A DNA stretch of 64,000 nucleotides from Pristionchus mayeri (GCA_036245805.1 BTRK01000005.1:4836001-4900000), one strand, 5' to 3'. Counted from the first letter of the stretch, positions 51,165-62,880 are shown. Translations and numbers: made by a program. Notes: generated from the sequence alone by a model not told the origin.

Positions 51165-51752
51165 CCCCCCCAAGTTCAGCAAATGATATTTCTGACGACT
51201 TTATTCTAGGTTTTGTAAAGGGGTTATCAACATACATGAACAAGATATTGATTCCTAAGGGGACCGAACAATTCTATATTCGAAGATACTTAGACGTATT
51301 TTTTAACGTGGGCGCAAACTGGTTCGGATCCCTGGGCACCACAGAAATTGTGATGGTGGGGCAACGAGTGGTGTATGAAAATTCGGATTTACAGGACTTC
51401 ATTTGCTCATGTTGAGATGTGGTGATTAAAACGAGGGCACTTCTTGGTTAATTGGCCCACCCCCCCTTCCTCCCCTACCCACTCATTTCTAGGTCTCATT
51501 CCTTGATTTTCGTACGCACAACCCCTTTGGGATGGGGAGAGAATGAGAAATGATAGGGGAGGGGAGGGGGTGGGCCAAATATCCAAGAAGTGCCAAAACG
51601 AGAATTTAATTAGCTACGTAATGGCTGCACACTGTACCCATCATGCCTCTGACCGCGAATTGGTCATCCCTAACATTTACGAATCGAACAGAGTCGTCGT
51701 ACTGGTGAAAGTCCCATGCGTTCCAGCGATGCTAAAGTATATTTCCAATTAA
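51165..51752 (+). pseudogene. two coding-like pieces split by an inverted repeat, unrecognised
   Basis: The first piece (about 51177-51415) after AAGTTCAG reads D-I-S-D-D-F-I-L-G-F-V-K-G, then Y-L-D-V-F-F-N-V-G-A-N-W-F-G and I-C-S-C-stop. The second (about 51619-51752) reads M-A-A-H-C-T-H-H-A-S-D and ends L-K-Y-I-S-N-stop. Between them lies a foldback of about 160 bp (51432-51598, GGGTGGGCCAAATATCCAAG and near complement), related to 12650-12790 in the last rpt-1 intron. Probably one gene interrupted by a MITE. No domain recognised. Confidence 0.35.
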
Positions 51753-52087
51753 CAGTCACTTTTTCAGTACCTATATATATGTGTTATACTTGTATCTTCT
51801 TTGTTTTATCGATTATGCTTTACATTTTTGTGCACATTTATTAAATTTGACTCGCCCTGAATTCGGAGGTCTCTAACGTTGCTCGGCGATCCGTAGATGT
51901 CCCATTTGTTCTGGTCTGATCGAAGGGAATTTGTTTTTTTTCACTTTTATTTATTAAAAAAGTGCTCCGGGGAATTAATTCTAGGGAGTCCCACCACGAG
52001 CATTCTGAGCTCTCAATGGGAAATTGTTGCGAACACCCGAGAAAGATGTGAGTGTTAAATCGAGCAAGTGAAACATAACTGAGCCAG

Positions 52088-53250
52088 TCACGGCCCTGCG
52101 CTTTCAATGAACTTTACGCGACTTCGGCCAATAGGAGCTCTGTTCGGGTTAGTGGCCTCTACGATATCCACACTGTAATTATGGGTGACTGAACGTTCCC
52201 GCACCCATTTAATATACATTTTGCATAATACCTGGCCGTCCAAAGGCGATTGCCAGTTCGTTCACCCCGCCAGCACCAGTCAACGGCACCTGAAACACAT
52301 TTTCCACTCACAGGCAGCCACCTCATTTTATGAGCTTTGAAAAATCGTTACATAAGTTTGTAGATTTTGCCACCCAGCACGATACGTGTAAAAAATATTC
52401 TAATATGGCTCGTAAATGATTAATATAAAGATGCACCTGCCAGTAGATGAACACTACACGGCCAGCAATTTCGAAGGTTGCGACTCGCTCTGATCCGTAG
52501 AATCCATAGCTCGACTTGCGAACAACCTCAAGAAGGAATAGGATGTGGTTTTCGCCTTTGCGAACAGTGATAATGAGAGTTTCGAGTAATCCTCAATTTT
52601 CTGTGAGAACAGAATGTCATCGATGTATTCCAAATGGAGTAAATTATGATATATTGGCTCGACCAACGCACAAATCTCATGTTATCAGCTGGTGCGATGT
52701 TAAGCGGAGAGTAGGCGACTTCTCCGTGAATTTTGTCAACACCAGTAGTGCTGATTACCTCCCTGCGATTAAAACATGATTTAATCAATAAAATATATTA
52801 GATCAAAATCATTCTGTTTTAAATAGATTTCACCCTGTGTTTTATAAATTTGCTATAATAATTGCAGTCAGAATATAGCGTCTAATGGTTTTAAAAACAT
52901 ACTTGGTGTAATTGCCGATTTCGATGTTGGCCTGAACGCAAGGACCGCTTTGTAAGACATGGCCTGTGAGCTGAATAAGGAAGTCCAAAACAAAGCTACA
53001 TGAATGGTGTGTCAATGTCAAATTAGCATATGCGCCGTGTGCGCCACTTTCAATGCATATCGTCGAATTCCGAAAAAAATCGAAAATGTCCGTAAATGGG
53101 CGGTTTTACTCGACGTTGTGCAAATATTGATTCCGCACCGCCATAGTCACTCGCAAGGAGAGAGCGGAATTTGGAATTGGCGGAATTCTTGGGAAAACAA
53201 ACCTGCATCCCGGCCGACATAGCTGCTATAGCCGCAAACTCTGCCGCCAT
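52088..53250 (-). CDS. unrecognised six-exon gene, weak resemblance to the actinoporin/cytolysin fold
   Basis: Proposed exons: 53250-53203, 52970-52903, 52762-52668, 52591-52437, 52289-52232 and 52158-52088. Phases agree (0, 2, 1, 0, 1), giving 164 residues. The N-terminus is Ala-rich and potentially amphipathic. The middle carries E-V-A-Y-S-P-L-N-I-A-P-A-D, and exons 4-5 carry V-V-F-I-Y-W-Q-V-P with a later N-E-L-A-I-A-F. Length, order and the V-P...N pattern recall actinoporin-like pore-forming or lectin-like proteins, but the aromatic/Asp residues expected after V-P are absent. Toxicity should not be assumed. The exon 3/4 and exon 6 borders are the least certain. No second copy exists, since it lies in the palindrome spacer. 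Confidence 0.4.
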
Positions 53251-53554
53251 AGTCGCCGCCGCCTTAGCTCAATCAAAAAATCATGAACGTCTGAGAGCTC
53301 AAAAATAAAAAAGACTAGGGTTCTCCCATGGGAAAGTATTAGAGGATTAGGACAAAAAAATGGGAGAGGTAATGTTGGATAGACTCTCCCCAGCGTATTC
53401 TTCCTTATATAGGCTTAACCACGATTTAAGCCACTCCACTCCTACCTTGTACGTGGAAAATTACAATTTGCCTCTCTCTCTTTCTTTATCATACAAGAAG
53501 CGAGGGAGCTATCTTGCTACCATCGCTCGTTCGAGCTAAGAAAAAAATGGACAT

Positions 53555-54070
53555 TTTTTAGTGCCACTGGGTTAGCAATCGCCCGTTCCCCTTTCGATGT
53601 ATGTTGATCATTGGCCAAGTTAAAGCGTGAATATTATTAGAGAATCACTGGTTTGAGGTTTCCAAATCGTATTTACGAGGAGATCAGAACTCGTTGATAT
53701 TAAACTTACAATACATGACATCAATCATGTATTGCGAACTAGTTTGGGGTTTTCCGAGATTCGCCTGTTGGTAAACATTCAACTGTTGCTCAGAAATCGA
53801 CTCTACTTTCTGGGATATAATTACATTTTCATCTCAATCTCAAAGGTTCGAGACTATGTTCTTCATCGACAGCTCCAAGGCTTGATGTAATGCATTGTAG
53901 GTTCTATATCAAGAAGTTCTGATCCTCTCGTAAATCCGATTTTAAAAACCAAAACTGAGATTCTTAAATAATATTCACATCTACTCGACAATTATCGTCA
54001 ATGACATCAATGATCGACATACACCGAAAGGGGGGAGAGAAAAGGGTGATTGCTGACCCAGTGTAAAAAA
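53555..54070. repeat. 0.5 kb foldback element in the palindrome 2 spacer
   Basis: CACTGGGTTAGCAATCGCCC on the left pairs with GGGTGATTGCTGACCCAGTG on the right. Inner arms CGTATTTACGAGGAGATCAG and CTGATCCTCTCGTAAATCCG pair around a centre near 53815. Confidence 0.75.
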
Positions 54071-54281
54071 GGTCAAGGTAGAGAAAACTGCCTACTTCTG
54101 CACCTCTTCTCACGTATCGCGCGACTCAAACTTTAAAAAAAGCCTGTTCCTTTTTCTAAACTGGTCGTTTCTTCCTAGCTCGAACGAGAGATAATATCAA
54201 GAGCCGGATTCCCCTTGCATGACTGCGCTCTCTCGCCTCTCTGTGAAAGGCGAATATGACACCATTTGCGAATATGACACC

Positions 54282-57200
54282 ACACCATTTTAGCACCCTT
54301 TCGGTTGTTTCTTGAATACTAGGAACAATATTAGAAATCTGTCTATACAAATTGTAGAGCTGCTCATGATGATTCAGAAAATACCCCAGAAGTGGGGTCC
54401 GCCGATATTGTGCGCATACTAGTTCCAATTTGAATCGGAAAATGGGTAAATATACGAAATTGTGTCAAACGGGTACAGAAAACAGAGATAAAAATCCCAA
54501 AATTTAACCGTAGACTCATGCCTCACTGTTTAAATCCCCTGCTAATTCGGATTATTAAATTTTAATATTTTAGCTAAATTATGGCTTATGTTTCAACTAC
54601 TTTCTCCCTCACTTCACGGCTCAGCCGGAGTGAATGGAGGGGAATGGCCCGCCGCGAGAACAAAGGAAATTGTCTGATCTGACAGGCTGTGAGCTACCTT
54701 TTCTGTCGAGTCAGAATGCTGTGGCAACGAGTTGAGCAATTGTCGTTTTAACAATTGTCACCCCCCGTTTTATCGATACCAAAAGCATCATACAACAAGT
54801 GCGAACAAAAATGATGGAAAAAATGAACATATGTCACTTGAGCGAATGGATAGTTACCGTTCCTCCACTTTTCCTAAAAGATCCGCAGATAAATTTGCGG
54901 AAACCGGGTGTGAGAGCAATAAGGAAGGCGCTGTGGACGATTGAGTGAATGTGTAGAAGGTAGAAACTTGTTTGCGCAACCTCTGAAATGGCTTCGCTTA
55001 CAAGTATTGAAAGCTGTCGAATAGAGTTAGAGAAATGCATCTATCTATCTGTGATAGTGCATAGGATGACTGTGGTATCGTTTCTCGAATTCTAAATTTG
55101 AACCGAATGAAATTGGCATAGACGGTAGAAGGCTGATGATCACGATTTCGGCAGGAACTATAATGCAGAGGAATGGTGCAGCTACCTGTAGTGGCGCAAA
55201 ATTATTTATTTTATTTATTTATTTATTTATTTATCTCATCAGGCAGTAGTGCTCAGGTGAGGATGGTGCTATATTCTTCATAGGCTAAATTATAAGGTGT
55301 GAAACAAATGATAACGGAGTGGCTATAACTCTGGATTGATCTTAGTAGACGGCTGCGATATTCAATTTTCATATTTGAGTTATAAACCAGAATTTAACTT
55401 TGTGGAAATAGTGTATCTTCATTCTGACACACGCTCTAACCCATCTAGCCGGTAAGAGGGCAAGCATAATGAATAGTGCCATTCCCCCCTGCAACCAACT
55501 CTACTTATGACGGAAATCTCTAGGTCGCAGATCACGGCCTTCTACTCACAACGAGAGGTCGCACAATGTATATGGAGTTTTTAAACGAGACCTAGCGCAT
55601 TCGAAAGAGGAGATAATTCTAAGAACTTAATGTTAGGTTGTTTTGAAATTTGCGGAACGATCATGTGGAGCTCTGGGATGTATGTGAGTTTATGGGAGTT
55701 TAGGGACAGCCTCAAAACGTGACCGTTCCGCAAAATTTGAAAACAACAGACGCTCTTAGAATATTCTCATCTTTCGAATGCGCTTAGTCTCGTTTAGAAA
55801 CTCCATAAATGATACATTGTGCGACCTCTCCTTGTCAGTTCACTCCAGTATCACAATCAACTGTGGCATCACATTTTCACCCTCCATTTTTACATTTATT
55901 TAACAATATGGCCAAAACAAAGACAGGGAAACAAGCTTGCCTGAATGAATAGATTCACTACCGACTTGATGGTTCGCTCGGCTGATTTTGCACTTCGAAT
56001 TGGCTATAAAATGTCAAAAAATCATTTGAAAATACAAAATTTCGGATTTTTTCCTACTCCTCACCGTCTTTCTCAAGACTATCACTATGTGAATCAGCAT
56101 CAGTAGACCGAAGAGAGCGGCAAAGCAGATATTCTGAGAACATACAAGGTTCGTGTTAAGTTTGTTAAGGTTGTTAATGTGGTTAAGGTTGTTAAGATTA
56201 AGTGTGTTAAGGTTTTCCTGTAACTAGATAGAGTCCGTAATTCGACACACCGGTTCGTCATTTTATGCAGTCGATCGACCGGTCAAACGATATGAGAATT
56301 CGTAAAATGTAGAGCGAACCCGAATCTATCCCGAAACTTTTAAAAACTTACTAAAACAAAAAAAAACTCACAAAAGTTACGAAATTCGAAAACAACTTGA
56401 TCCAAGAGTGCGTAGAGAAAACGACATGAACAAAGCCTCGATCGCGAATCCACGAAATGTTGAATGGACACTGCAATGCTTTCTGACGGTTCCGGATGAT
56501 CTACGTCGGAAAAACAAACAAATAATATCCCAGCTCTCTTTCACAGTAGATTTTCTCAGTAGGTTTGACTGTCAAAAAACCATTTTGGAAAATATTGCAG
56601 AGGGGTGGTTGTCTTTTCAACCGAAGTATATCATTCTAACGTGATCATCCGTCCAAGTGCGGTTCGGAAGCATCACCTACCTCATCGATAAGTCGGTCTG
56701 ATTGCGTTGCATCCAGTAAGGCGAGCAAGGCACCGGGCATTGAAAGGAGGATAGCTAACACAGCGTGGGCACTCCAGATTATTTTCTGGAAACGTTAACG
56801 GCTAACTTATTTGAGTACAATTTCGAAATAGAGTAATTTGGGGATTAGAGTTGTATTGGAAAAAACTTTTTGTTTATTTTTTTCGGATAGATTTCCCGAG
56901 CGGTAACTAGCTAATTTGGGTATTTAGCGCACTTGGAATCTATCGAAAAGGCAATACAATCTTAGCAATAAGAGAACGCTACTGAAGACAATCTAAATTT
57001 GAACGAACGTATACAGCATACCTCATTAAATTTGAAGGCATTGGACGGCGGGAGTATAGTCTGATGCCGATGCACGAGACACATGAGCACGGCCACGCCG
57101 ACATTCCCGATCATGGAAACGGTGATGCCATACAAAGTATCAGTTAGTGATGACTTGGCAAGAAATTTTTCTCTACAGGATAATTTTCTGCATACATTTT

Positions 57201-59227
57201 TCAATTAGTCGTTGCGGCGTTCTGCGAGAAATGCAAAAGGATGGATTACATACTACTGCTGACAGAGTTTAATCTACAATTGTCTGTACGCGAGAAATGT
57301 TATACATTTTCATCCTCCTACGTTACATTTGGGAGAATAAATTTTCCCCAGTTCATTGTTCCAAACTTCGGAGAATGAATTGCATTCGATAATTGATTAG
57401 AGACAATTCTTGCCCTGTTACAAACTCAAACTCATTCAATGTCTAGAACAATAGTAGTCTCCTCAGAATGACTACGATTCGTCAATCGATCATATATTGA
57501 ATCCATCTATCGCGACACAAACAACTTACAATACTCATATTCATTGACATGTCGGCTGCGCACAACAGTCCGTAGCAGTATCCACCGAATATAGGAACAA
57601 TTGGATGGGCGAGGAAGAGGACGTCAAAGTGAATGTCGTAGAGAAGGGAAACAATCTAAATAGTAATAAAAAAGTCAAAAATGTTCACTCTTTTTTTTCA
57701 ATATCAAGGCCCGAAGTCGCGGACGAGTGTCCCAAAAATATTTGAGAATAAATATACATTGTATCATCCATAGTACCTGTAGGTTGATTAGGTAACGCCG
57801 AAGTCCCGGAAGGTGAGATAGAGGCACTTTGTAAAAACAGTAGAATACGAGACAACTCGCGGCTAGGGAAGTGCAGAAAACAGTAGAAATGAGAATATTC
57901 AGGAGATTGGAGAGCTCGGGAGAAATGTAGATGTCGGTCATGATTAACTAGTAATAATAATTATTATCGGGTTCAGGCAGATACGCATGTACAAAGAGAA
58001 AGAGAATTACAAGAAATATAATACAATTATTGTTGTTGTTATTCACGAACTGATTGGCAAAAACTCAAACGAGGAAACTGGACACTAGGTTGGATGGGAA
58101 TTATGACGCCATACCGCCTTTGATATATCAAAGGCTGCATGACGTCATAGTTGTCATCCGACCTAATTCCGGGAACTGGTATGGTAGTCCCTAGCAGCAC
58201 TTTTGGCATACGTAGCCCTAGCAGCAGTCGGCCTCTCCGGACTGCACAACCTATTGTAGCCGTCCCTTGACGACTACAAACTCGCTTGTCGTGGCCGCAC
58301 CGTGCCTTTACCTTTGGATGGAGCACGGCAAAGCTCTGTTTGAGATAGAAACACTAGCCTACTTTCAAGCATATTGAAAGAAGAAAGCATGTGGCGCGGT
58401 CTAATGTGTATGTGTGATTAACCGTACATGGTTTGCATGCGACAAATCGCACATACAATAAATATATAGTCGTGGGGGAGGTAAGCCTAAGCAGTAACTA
58501 GTAATCGACAACTAGATTTCATGTAGCATCAATTTCCATGCAGCACTATGAAGAAAAAGCGTCTACAATCGCTGTTTTCGAAATTAAAGAAGAAGTATCA
58601 GCAAAATTGACTCTAAATTAGAAGATAGGTGTGTGGTTCAACAAAATCAAAATCTTGAATCGCAAAGACCTAATTTTCATACCTTTTATTTGAATCAAGT
58701 TGCGACTAGTTGGCTGACCCAGAAGTTCAGGCAAAGTTCGAGAGATCACGCGACTTAAAGAGAGTTCTTTCTCTATTTGAAACATACAAACACGAGTTTG
58801 CTGAGAATCACAAAGAATTAGTTTTATAATAACAATAACATAGCTGCAGTGGGGAGGGAAGTAAGCCTAAGCAGAAGTAACTAGGAAGCGACAACTATTG
58901 TGGGTAAGCTTCCAGTGAGCATAAATGAGGAGAAAACATATGAAATCAGCGTTATTGTGGAAGTCTCAAAGGAATTACGATAACGATGTGAAGTGGGGGG
59001 AATCAATGAACAAAAAAATAAGTTGAATAAATGGAATGACAAGAATGGGTTGCATTGGCCAAGTCTAGTTAGCGCGGGACGAAAATAGAAAAATTATCAA
59101 ACGACTCAGACACTGAACGTCGGACATACTAGTATTATCAATAAAAACACACCTTGATTTTAATGGTATCTCAGAGTTTTGAGCGTGTCTGAAAAATGTT
59201 ATCAACAACTATTGTGTGTTACATACA
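54282..59227 (-). repeat. giant palindrome 2, right arm
   Basis: Inverted copy of 45089-50049 with only scattered differences (for example one base in receptor intron 1: GTACTATGA on the left, GTACTATGG on the right; CATGCAAA against CATGCGACA near 58436). Outside 59227 the flank diverges from the GA tract at 45088. Confidence 0.93.
54834..57941 (-). CDS. serpentine (7TM) chemoreceptor of the SRI/SRH type, right copy
   Basis: Mirror of 46406-49513. Exons 57941-57777, 57655-57530, 57153-57022, 56785-56681, 56500-56372, 56133-56065, 56003-55941, 55185-55104 and 54982-54834. The open frames read (exons 1, 3, 5-containing and 9 regions) translate identically to the left copy, and checked splice sites, including the GC donor of intron 7, are kept, so it appears intact with 339 residues. 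The copies converge, tail to tail, about 5.3 kb apart. Near identity implies a recent duplication or ongoing gene conversion. Confidence 0.83.
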
Positions 59228-59316
59228 TTTTTGTAGTCGCATATGATACAAATAATAATTGTTTTCGCAAACGCGGCTAAACCAACGTGTGCAATTATTG
59301 ATAGTCTGGTGACCAT

Positions 59317-59727
59317 TAGAGTTCCCGAGTTGGGAGGCGCCTAGGCCGCCTGACTCATCATTGTTGACGATGAATAAAGCCTATCTCGCCTGGTTGCGCA
59401 CAACGGAATTCAATCAGGCGCCTGCCGGGCGCCTGTACCGATCATTTTCCAGTTTATTTTGTTATTGCGGTCGAAACGATTTCGTCTTCTAGGCCGAGTA
59501 AGAAATTAATTGATTGAGTTTCAATCGACATACAAACACATGTTATTTGACTTTCGACGAATTTTAGAATCGAAAGTAAGTTTCACATGGAACTTTTAAT
59601 AGAAGCCTGTCAGGCGCAAACAATAGAATTGCGCCTGATAGGTCCATTGTCATTTCGTGCCCAACTGGGCAATTCGACCGCTTCGAAAATGCCTGATTAG
59701 GCGGAATTGCCCAACTCGGGAACCCTA
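59317..59727. mobile_element. 411 bp hAT-like non-autonomous element
   Basis: Ends TAGAGTTCCCGAGTTGGG and CCCAACTCGGGAACCCTA, flanked by a perfect 8 bp duplication GTGACCAT (59309-59316 and 59728-59735). Subterminal GGCGCC/GCCTGA repeats are present. No transposase. A diverged partial relative is at 29138-29260. Confidence 0.88.
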
Positions 59728-60162
59728 GTGACCATACCTTCAGTCAGTTTGTTTTTGCATTTTTTTCCAGTTTTATTGTTTTCCCAATATGTAGAGATGA
59801 TAAATAAAGTTCCTAAAATACGGAATGATTCATTGATTTATGCATAAAAGAGAGCCAGAACAGTGAGAAAATAATATAAGCAATTCTCACGAAGCAATCC
59901 TGACACGGAGTGTCTTGCCCTTCTGAAATTTTTAAAAATGTTTTTCTCACCTATGTTTCAGGTAATCAATATCTTCATTATATTTGAAGTGCAGTGATGA
60001 GAGACTGGGCGATATTGCAAAAACACAAACTAAATCCAAATTAATTTGATTATCCGAGACGATTGGGGGGAAGAAATCTCGCGTTGGTAAGAATGTGTTG
60101 GTTTTGATTCACTACATAGACTTTTCTTCGTTATTCGCCATAATAGTTCAAGGGACGGATAT

Positions 60163-60274
60163 TAGTGATGCCAAATCTGCGCGCTCTCTCCTCGTTTCAC
60201 ACGCTCTCTCACCGGTCAAACAGAGCGAGAGAGCGTGTGAAACGAGGAGAGTGCGCGCCGATTTGACATCACTA
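60163..60274. mobile_element. hAT-like MITE (TAGTGATG family)
   Basis: 112 bp; ends TAGTGATGCCAAATC and GATTTGACATCACTA, hairpin with GAGAGAGCGTGTGAAACGAG and an ACCGGTC centre, flanked by a perfect 8 bp duplication ACGGATAT (60155-60162 and 60275-60282). Confidence 0.88.
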
Positions 60275-60285
60275 ACGGATATCAC

Positions 60286-60416
60286 TAGGGTTCACTTATT
60301 GGAATGGTTTAGCATCATTTTCAGATATGTTTCATGTTCGCTATACAAAGGAGCTATAAAGTGTACATGAAACATATCTGAAAATGATACAAAACCATTC
60401 CAATAAGAGAACCCTA
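60286..60416. mobile_element. hAT-like MITE (TAGGGTTC family)
   Basis: 131 bp; ends TAGGGTTCACTTATTGGA and CCAATAAGAGAACCCTA. Flanks GATATCAC and GATGTGAC match at 6 of 8 positions. The left flank overlaps the right target duplication of the preceding MITE, so the two inserted at adjoining sites. Confidence 0.75.
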
Positions 60417-60642
60417 GATGTGACGTAACGTGACGATATGCGTTATCTTTGCTCGGGCGAGCTTGTGGGATGGGGTAAGCAGTTCTGCATTACATTTGTC
60501 AATGTTAGAAGACGGGAGGGCAAAAGAAGGGATCGTAAAAAGAGTCACAAGATCTCTAAAATCACTCCGGTTTCACTGATTATGTATTTACAACGTTGTT
60601 ACTGAACAACGATGTATGCCAATTGAGCTTATTCATGAAATA

Positions 60643-61879
60643 TTGGGGTGTCCGTAAAGTTCGTATAATGCTTCGGAAAAAAGTCAGTTCGCGATCAAAT
60701 GCAGTAATTGCGCAATCTGTTTGTCAACAATGTATTGCATCATTCTGACGCTGAGTAGTGAGAGGATTTAATCAGTCTCCTAGTTGCTACATTGATTCTT
60801 GTGATGGACTCCCATCTCTACCTCCGAGCAGTTTTACTTCATTACTACCGTCTTGGCCGATCCGTGAAGGAGGCCCACTCTGCCCTGGCCCAGTCGGAAG
60901 GAGCTGACGCCCCCTCCATACCCTTCTGCTATAAGTGGTTCTCCCGCTTCAAGAAAGGGGAGTTTGGTCTCGATGATCAACCCCGCTCTGGACGCCCTCC
61001 CTCCCTCGATCAGCCTCTCGTTCTCCGCACACTGAAGCGCAAGCCCATGGCCAGTGTGCGTGAGTTGAAGAAGGATACTGGTACTCCCAGATCAACGGCG
61101 TCCGATATCCTCCATCGATCTGGGAAGAAGCCGAAACTCCCACAAGTGATTCCCCATGACCTCTCCCCCGAACAGCTGAAAAATCGTGTTCAAGTCTGTC
61201 GGGAATTACTCCATCGTAGATCCAATCTTCGATGGGTCAATTCCATCATCGCTACAGATGAGAAGTGGATCACGTACGATAACCCTGTGAGGAGACTGCA
61301 ATGGGCGGATGCAGATGAGAAGCCCACGCCCGTCCCGAAGAAGGAAGAGCACGGAAAGAAGGAAATCCTCTGCTTCTTCTTCTCAGTGCTCGGTCCCATC
61401 TACTGGGAGATCCTCGCCCCTGGCACCAGCATCAATGCCGACCTCTTCTCTGAACAACTGGAAGATGTCGCGATCAGAGTCCCTCCCAGACTCCTGAACC
61501 AGGGCAAAATTCTTCTTATGATGGACAATGCTCGCCCACATCGAGCGAAGATGACCCAGAAGAAAATGGACGAGCTGAAGATCGAGAGGATTCCCCATCC
61601 ACCGTATTCCCCGGATATCTCCCCATGCGACTACCACTGCTTCCGCTCTCTCTCTCTGACTTCTGCAAAGGAAAGAAGTTCAAGAATCGAGATGAAGTTG
61701 TGAGGGCTTTCGTGAACTGGGCGGTCTCGAAGAAACCCGCATTCTGGAAGAGAGGAATCGAGACCCTGCCCAATCGCTGGAGGGAGGTAGTGACGAAGAA
61801 GGGGGCATACATTGGTCACTGAGAATTGTTGAATAAAAAATAAAAACAAAAAATTATACGAACTTTCCGGACACCCCAA
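60643..61879 (+). mobile_element. mariner-family transposon, full length
   Basis: 1237 bp, with terminal inverted repeats TTGGGGTGTCCGTAAAGTTC on the left and the complement at the right end (one mismatch in about 27), flanked by TA at 60641-60642 and 61880-61881. Encodes one transposase frame. Nearly all mariner copies in nematodes are inactive; this one has a 2 bp frameshift (see the transposase entry). Confidence 0.95.
60804..61822 (+). pseudogene. mariner transposase, frameshifted near the C-terminus
   Basis: ATG 60804 starts MDSHLYLRAVLLHYYRLG. An N-terminal paired helix-turn-helix (residues about 1-110, with W-F-S-R-F-K-K-G and D-x-P-R-S-G-R-P) precedes the DDE catalytic domain: T-D-E-K-W-I-T-Y, M-D-N-A-R-P-H and Y-S-P-D-I-S-P-C-D-Y-H. 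The last two catalytic Asp residues are separated by 34 residues, the DD34D signature of mariner. After C-F-R-S-L-S at 61645-61658 a CT run is one dinucleotide too long for the family frame. The original frame ends at 61703, while the adjacent frame continues D-F-C-K-G-K-K-F-K-N-R-D to TGA at 61820-61822. Otherwise the frame is open, so loss of function is recent. Confidence 0.93.
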
Positions 61880-62336
61880 TATAATTAAATTTGTATTATT
61901 AAAGAACCACACTCGACACTACCGAATTGCCTATCTGTTTGAGATATCTGGAAAGAGTGCAACAGTAAAACACAACAAGGAAGGAATATTTCGGTGTGGA
62001 GAGGGTTCGCTGTTTTCTCCATTACTATTGTTGGATTTTCCGATTTCAGTGGGCTTTTCACTAATTAGAATTCATTCCGAGATTAAAAAGTGCTCGAAAT
62101 TTGTGGATGTCTTCATGGAAAATGTAAGCCAAAATTCTCTTCCATCAGAACGATTGAATCAATTACCAAACTTGTCATTCTTTACAACCAAGGGGAGTAG
62201 TCATTCCTCACTCTCGTTCCCGGTCTAATATGAAATGAGAACGGCCGAGAATAATTCGGGGTCAAGATAACAACATGTTTACACCCCTGATTGCAACAGG
62301 GGTGAAAAGAGAACGGGTGTTCCCCTTCTTCCTTCA

Positions 62337-62880
62337 CCCCTTCCCGAAACTTCCTATTATTCTCGCCTTACTATTCTTCCATTGCCATATATTGAAGTAT
62401 AGTATCTTCCCTCTACTTCTCCTTGGCATTATCTTCACCATGCATGCCTCAGGTACGTCATGCCTGTGTTCTCTTAATATGTGTCCCCCCCCCTCCACCC
62501 TGCCATCTTCTTCTCGAAACTTCCTATTATTTGACTATTCGTGTATATTCAAGTATCGTCACCTCCCGTAATCCTTGGCAATGCCTTCATAATGAATGCT
62601 GCACGTAAGTCATGAGTTAGACCTCCACCAGTCTCGATTTATAATAGTTTGGAAATTGTGGAGCTTCCTCTATGCCATATTCCCGAAACTTCCTATTATT
62701 CCCGCCTTACTATTCGTTTATTCTCGCCCATTCAAGTATCATTCCTTTCCTTAGTCCTTGGTGATGTCTTCATAAGTCCTGAGTTTGGAGAGTCATTGAG
62801 CAGCCGTTTTTCAAGTGCAGCATTCTGGTGTTTCTTTCAGCTCCGGGTAGCACATTCCCGAAATTTCATATTATTCCCCT
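62337..62880 (+). repeat. diverged tandem array, about 3.3 units of 162-173 bp
   Basis: Units begin CCCGAAACTTCCTATTATTC or close variants at about 62343, 62514, 62687 and 62848 and share ATTCAAGTATC-like and CTTGG(C/T)(A/G)AT(G)(C/T)CTTCA segments. Units 1 and 2 end in ATG-containing stretches followed by GTACGT / GTAAGT donor-like sites, so the unit may derive from a first exon. No protein family recognised. A lone related core (CTCGGAACTTCCTCCCATTTCC) is at about 63612. Confidence 0.6.

Larger units (their letters stand above)
50050..54281. other. spacer of palindrome 2
   Basis: 4.2 kb without a mirror partner. Contains an exon-like pair in opposite orientations (50385-50440 minus, 50529-50597 plus, both after TTTATGTTTCAG and sharing ACACAGCCT), a hairpin (50663-51122), plus-strand coding-like pieces (51165-51752), a minus-strand gene candidate (52088-53250) and a foldback (about 53555-54070). 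Confidence 0.7.

Noticed and set aside
50502..51415. Long plus-strand frame 50927-51415 as one gene
   Set aside because: Its first half is the hairpin element arm. Only the part from about 51177 looks coding.
33527..59227. Both palindromes as sequencing or assembly artefacts (missed-adapter chimeric reads)
   Set aside because: Not fully excluded. Spacers of 0.9 and 4.2 kb, a clean 400 bp arm-specific deletion, different microsatellite lengths and scattered single-base differences argue against a simple read-through artefact. Read mapping would decide.
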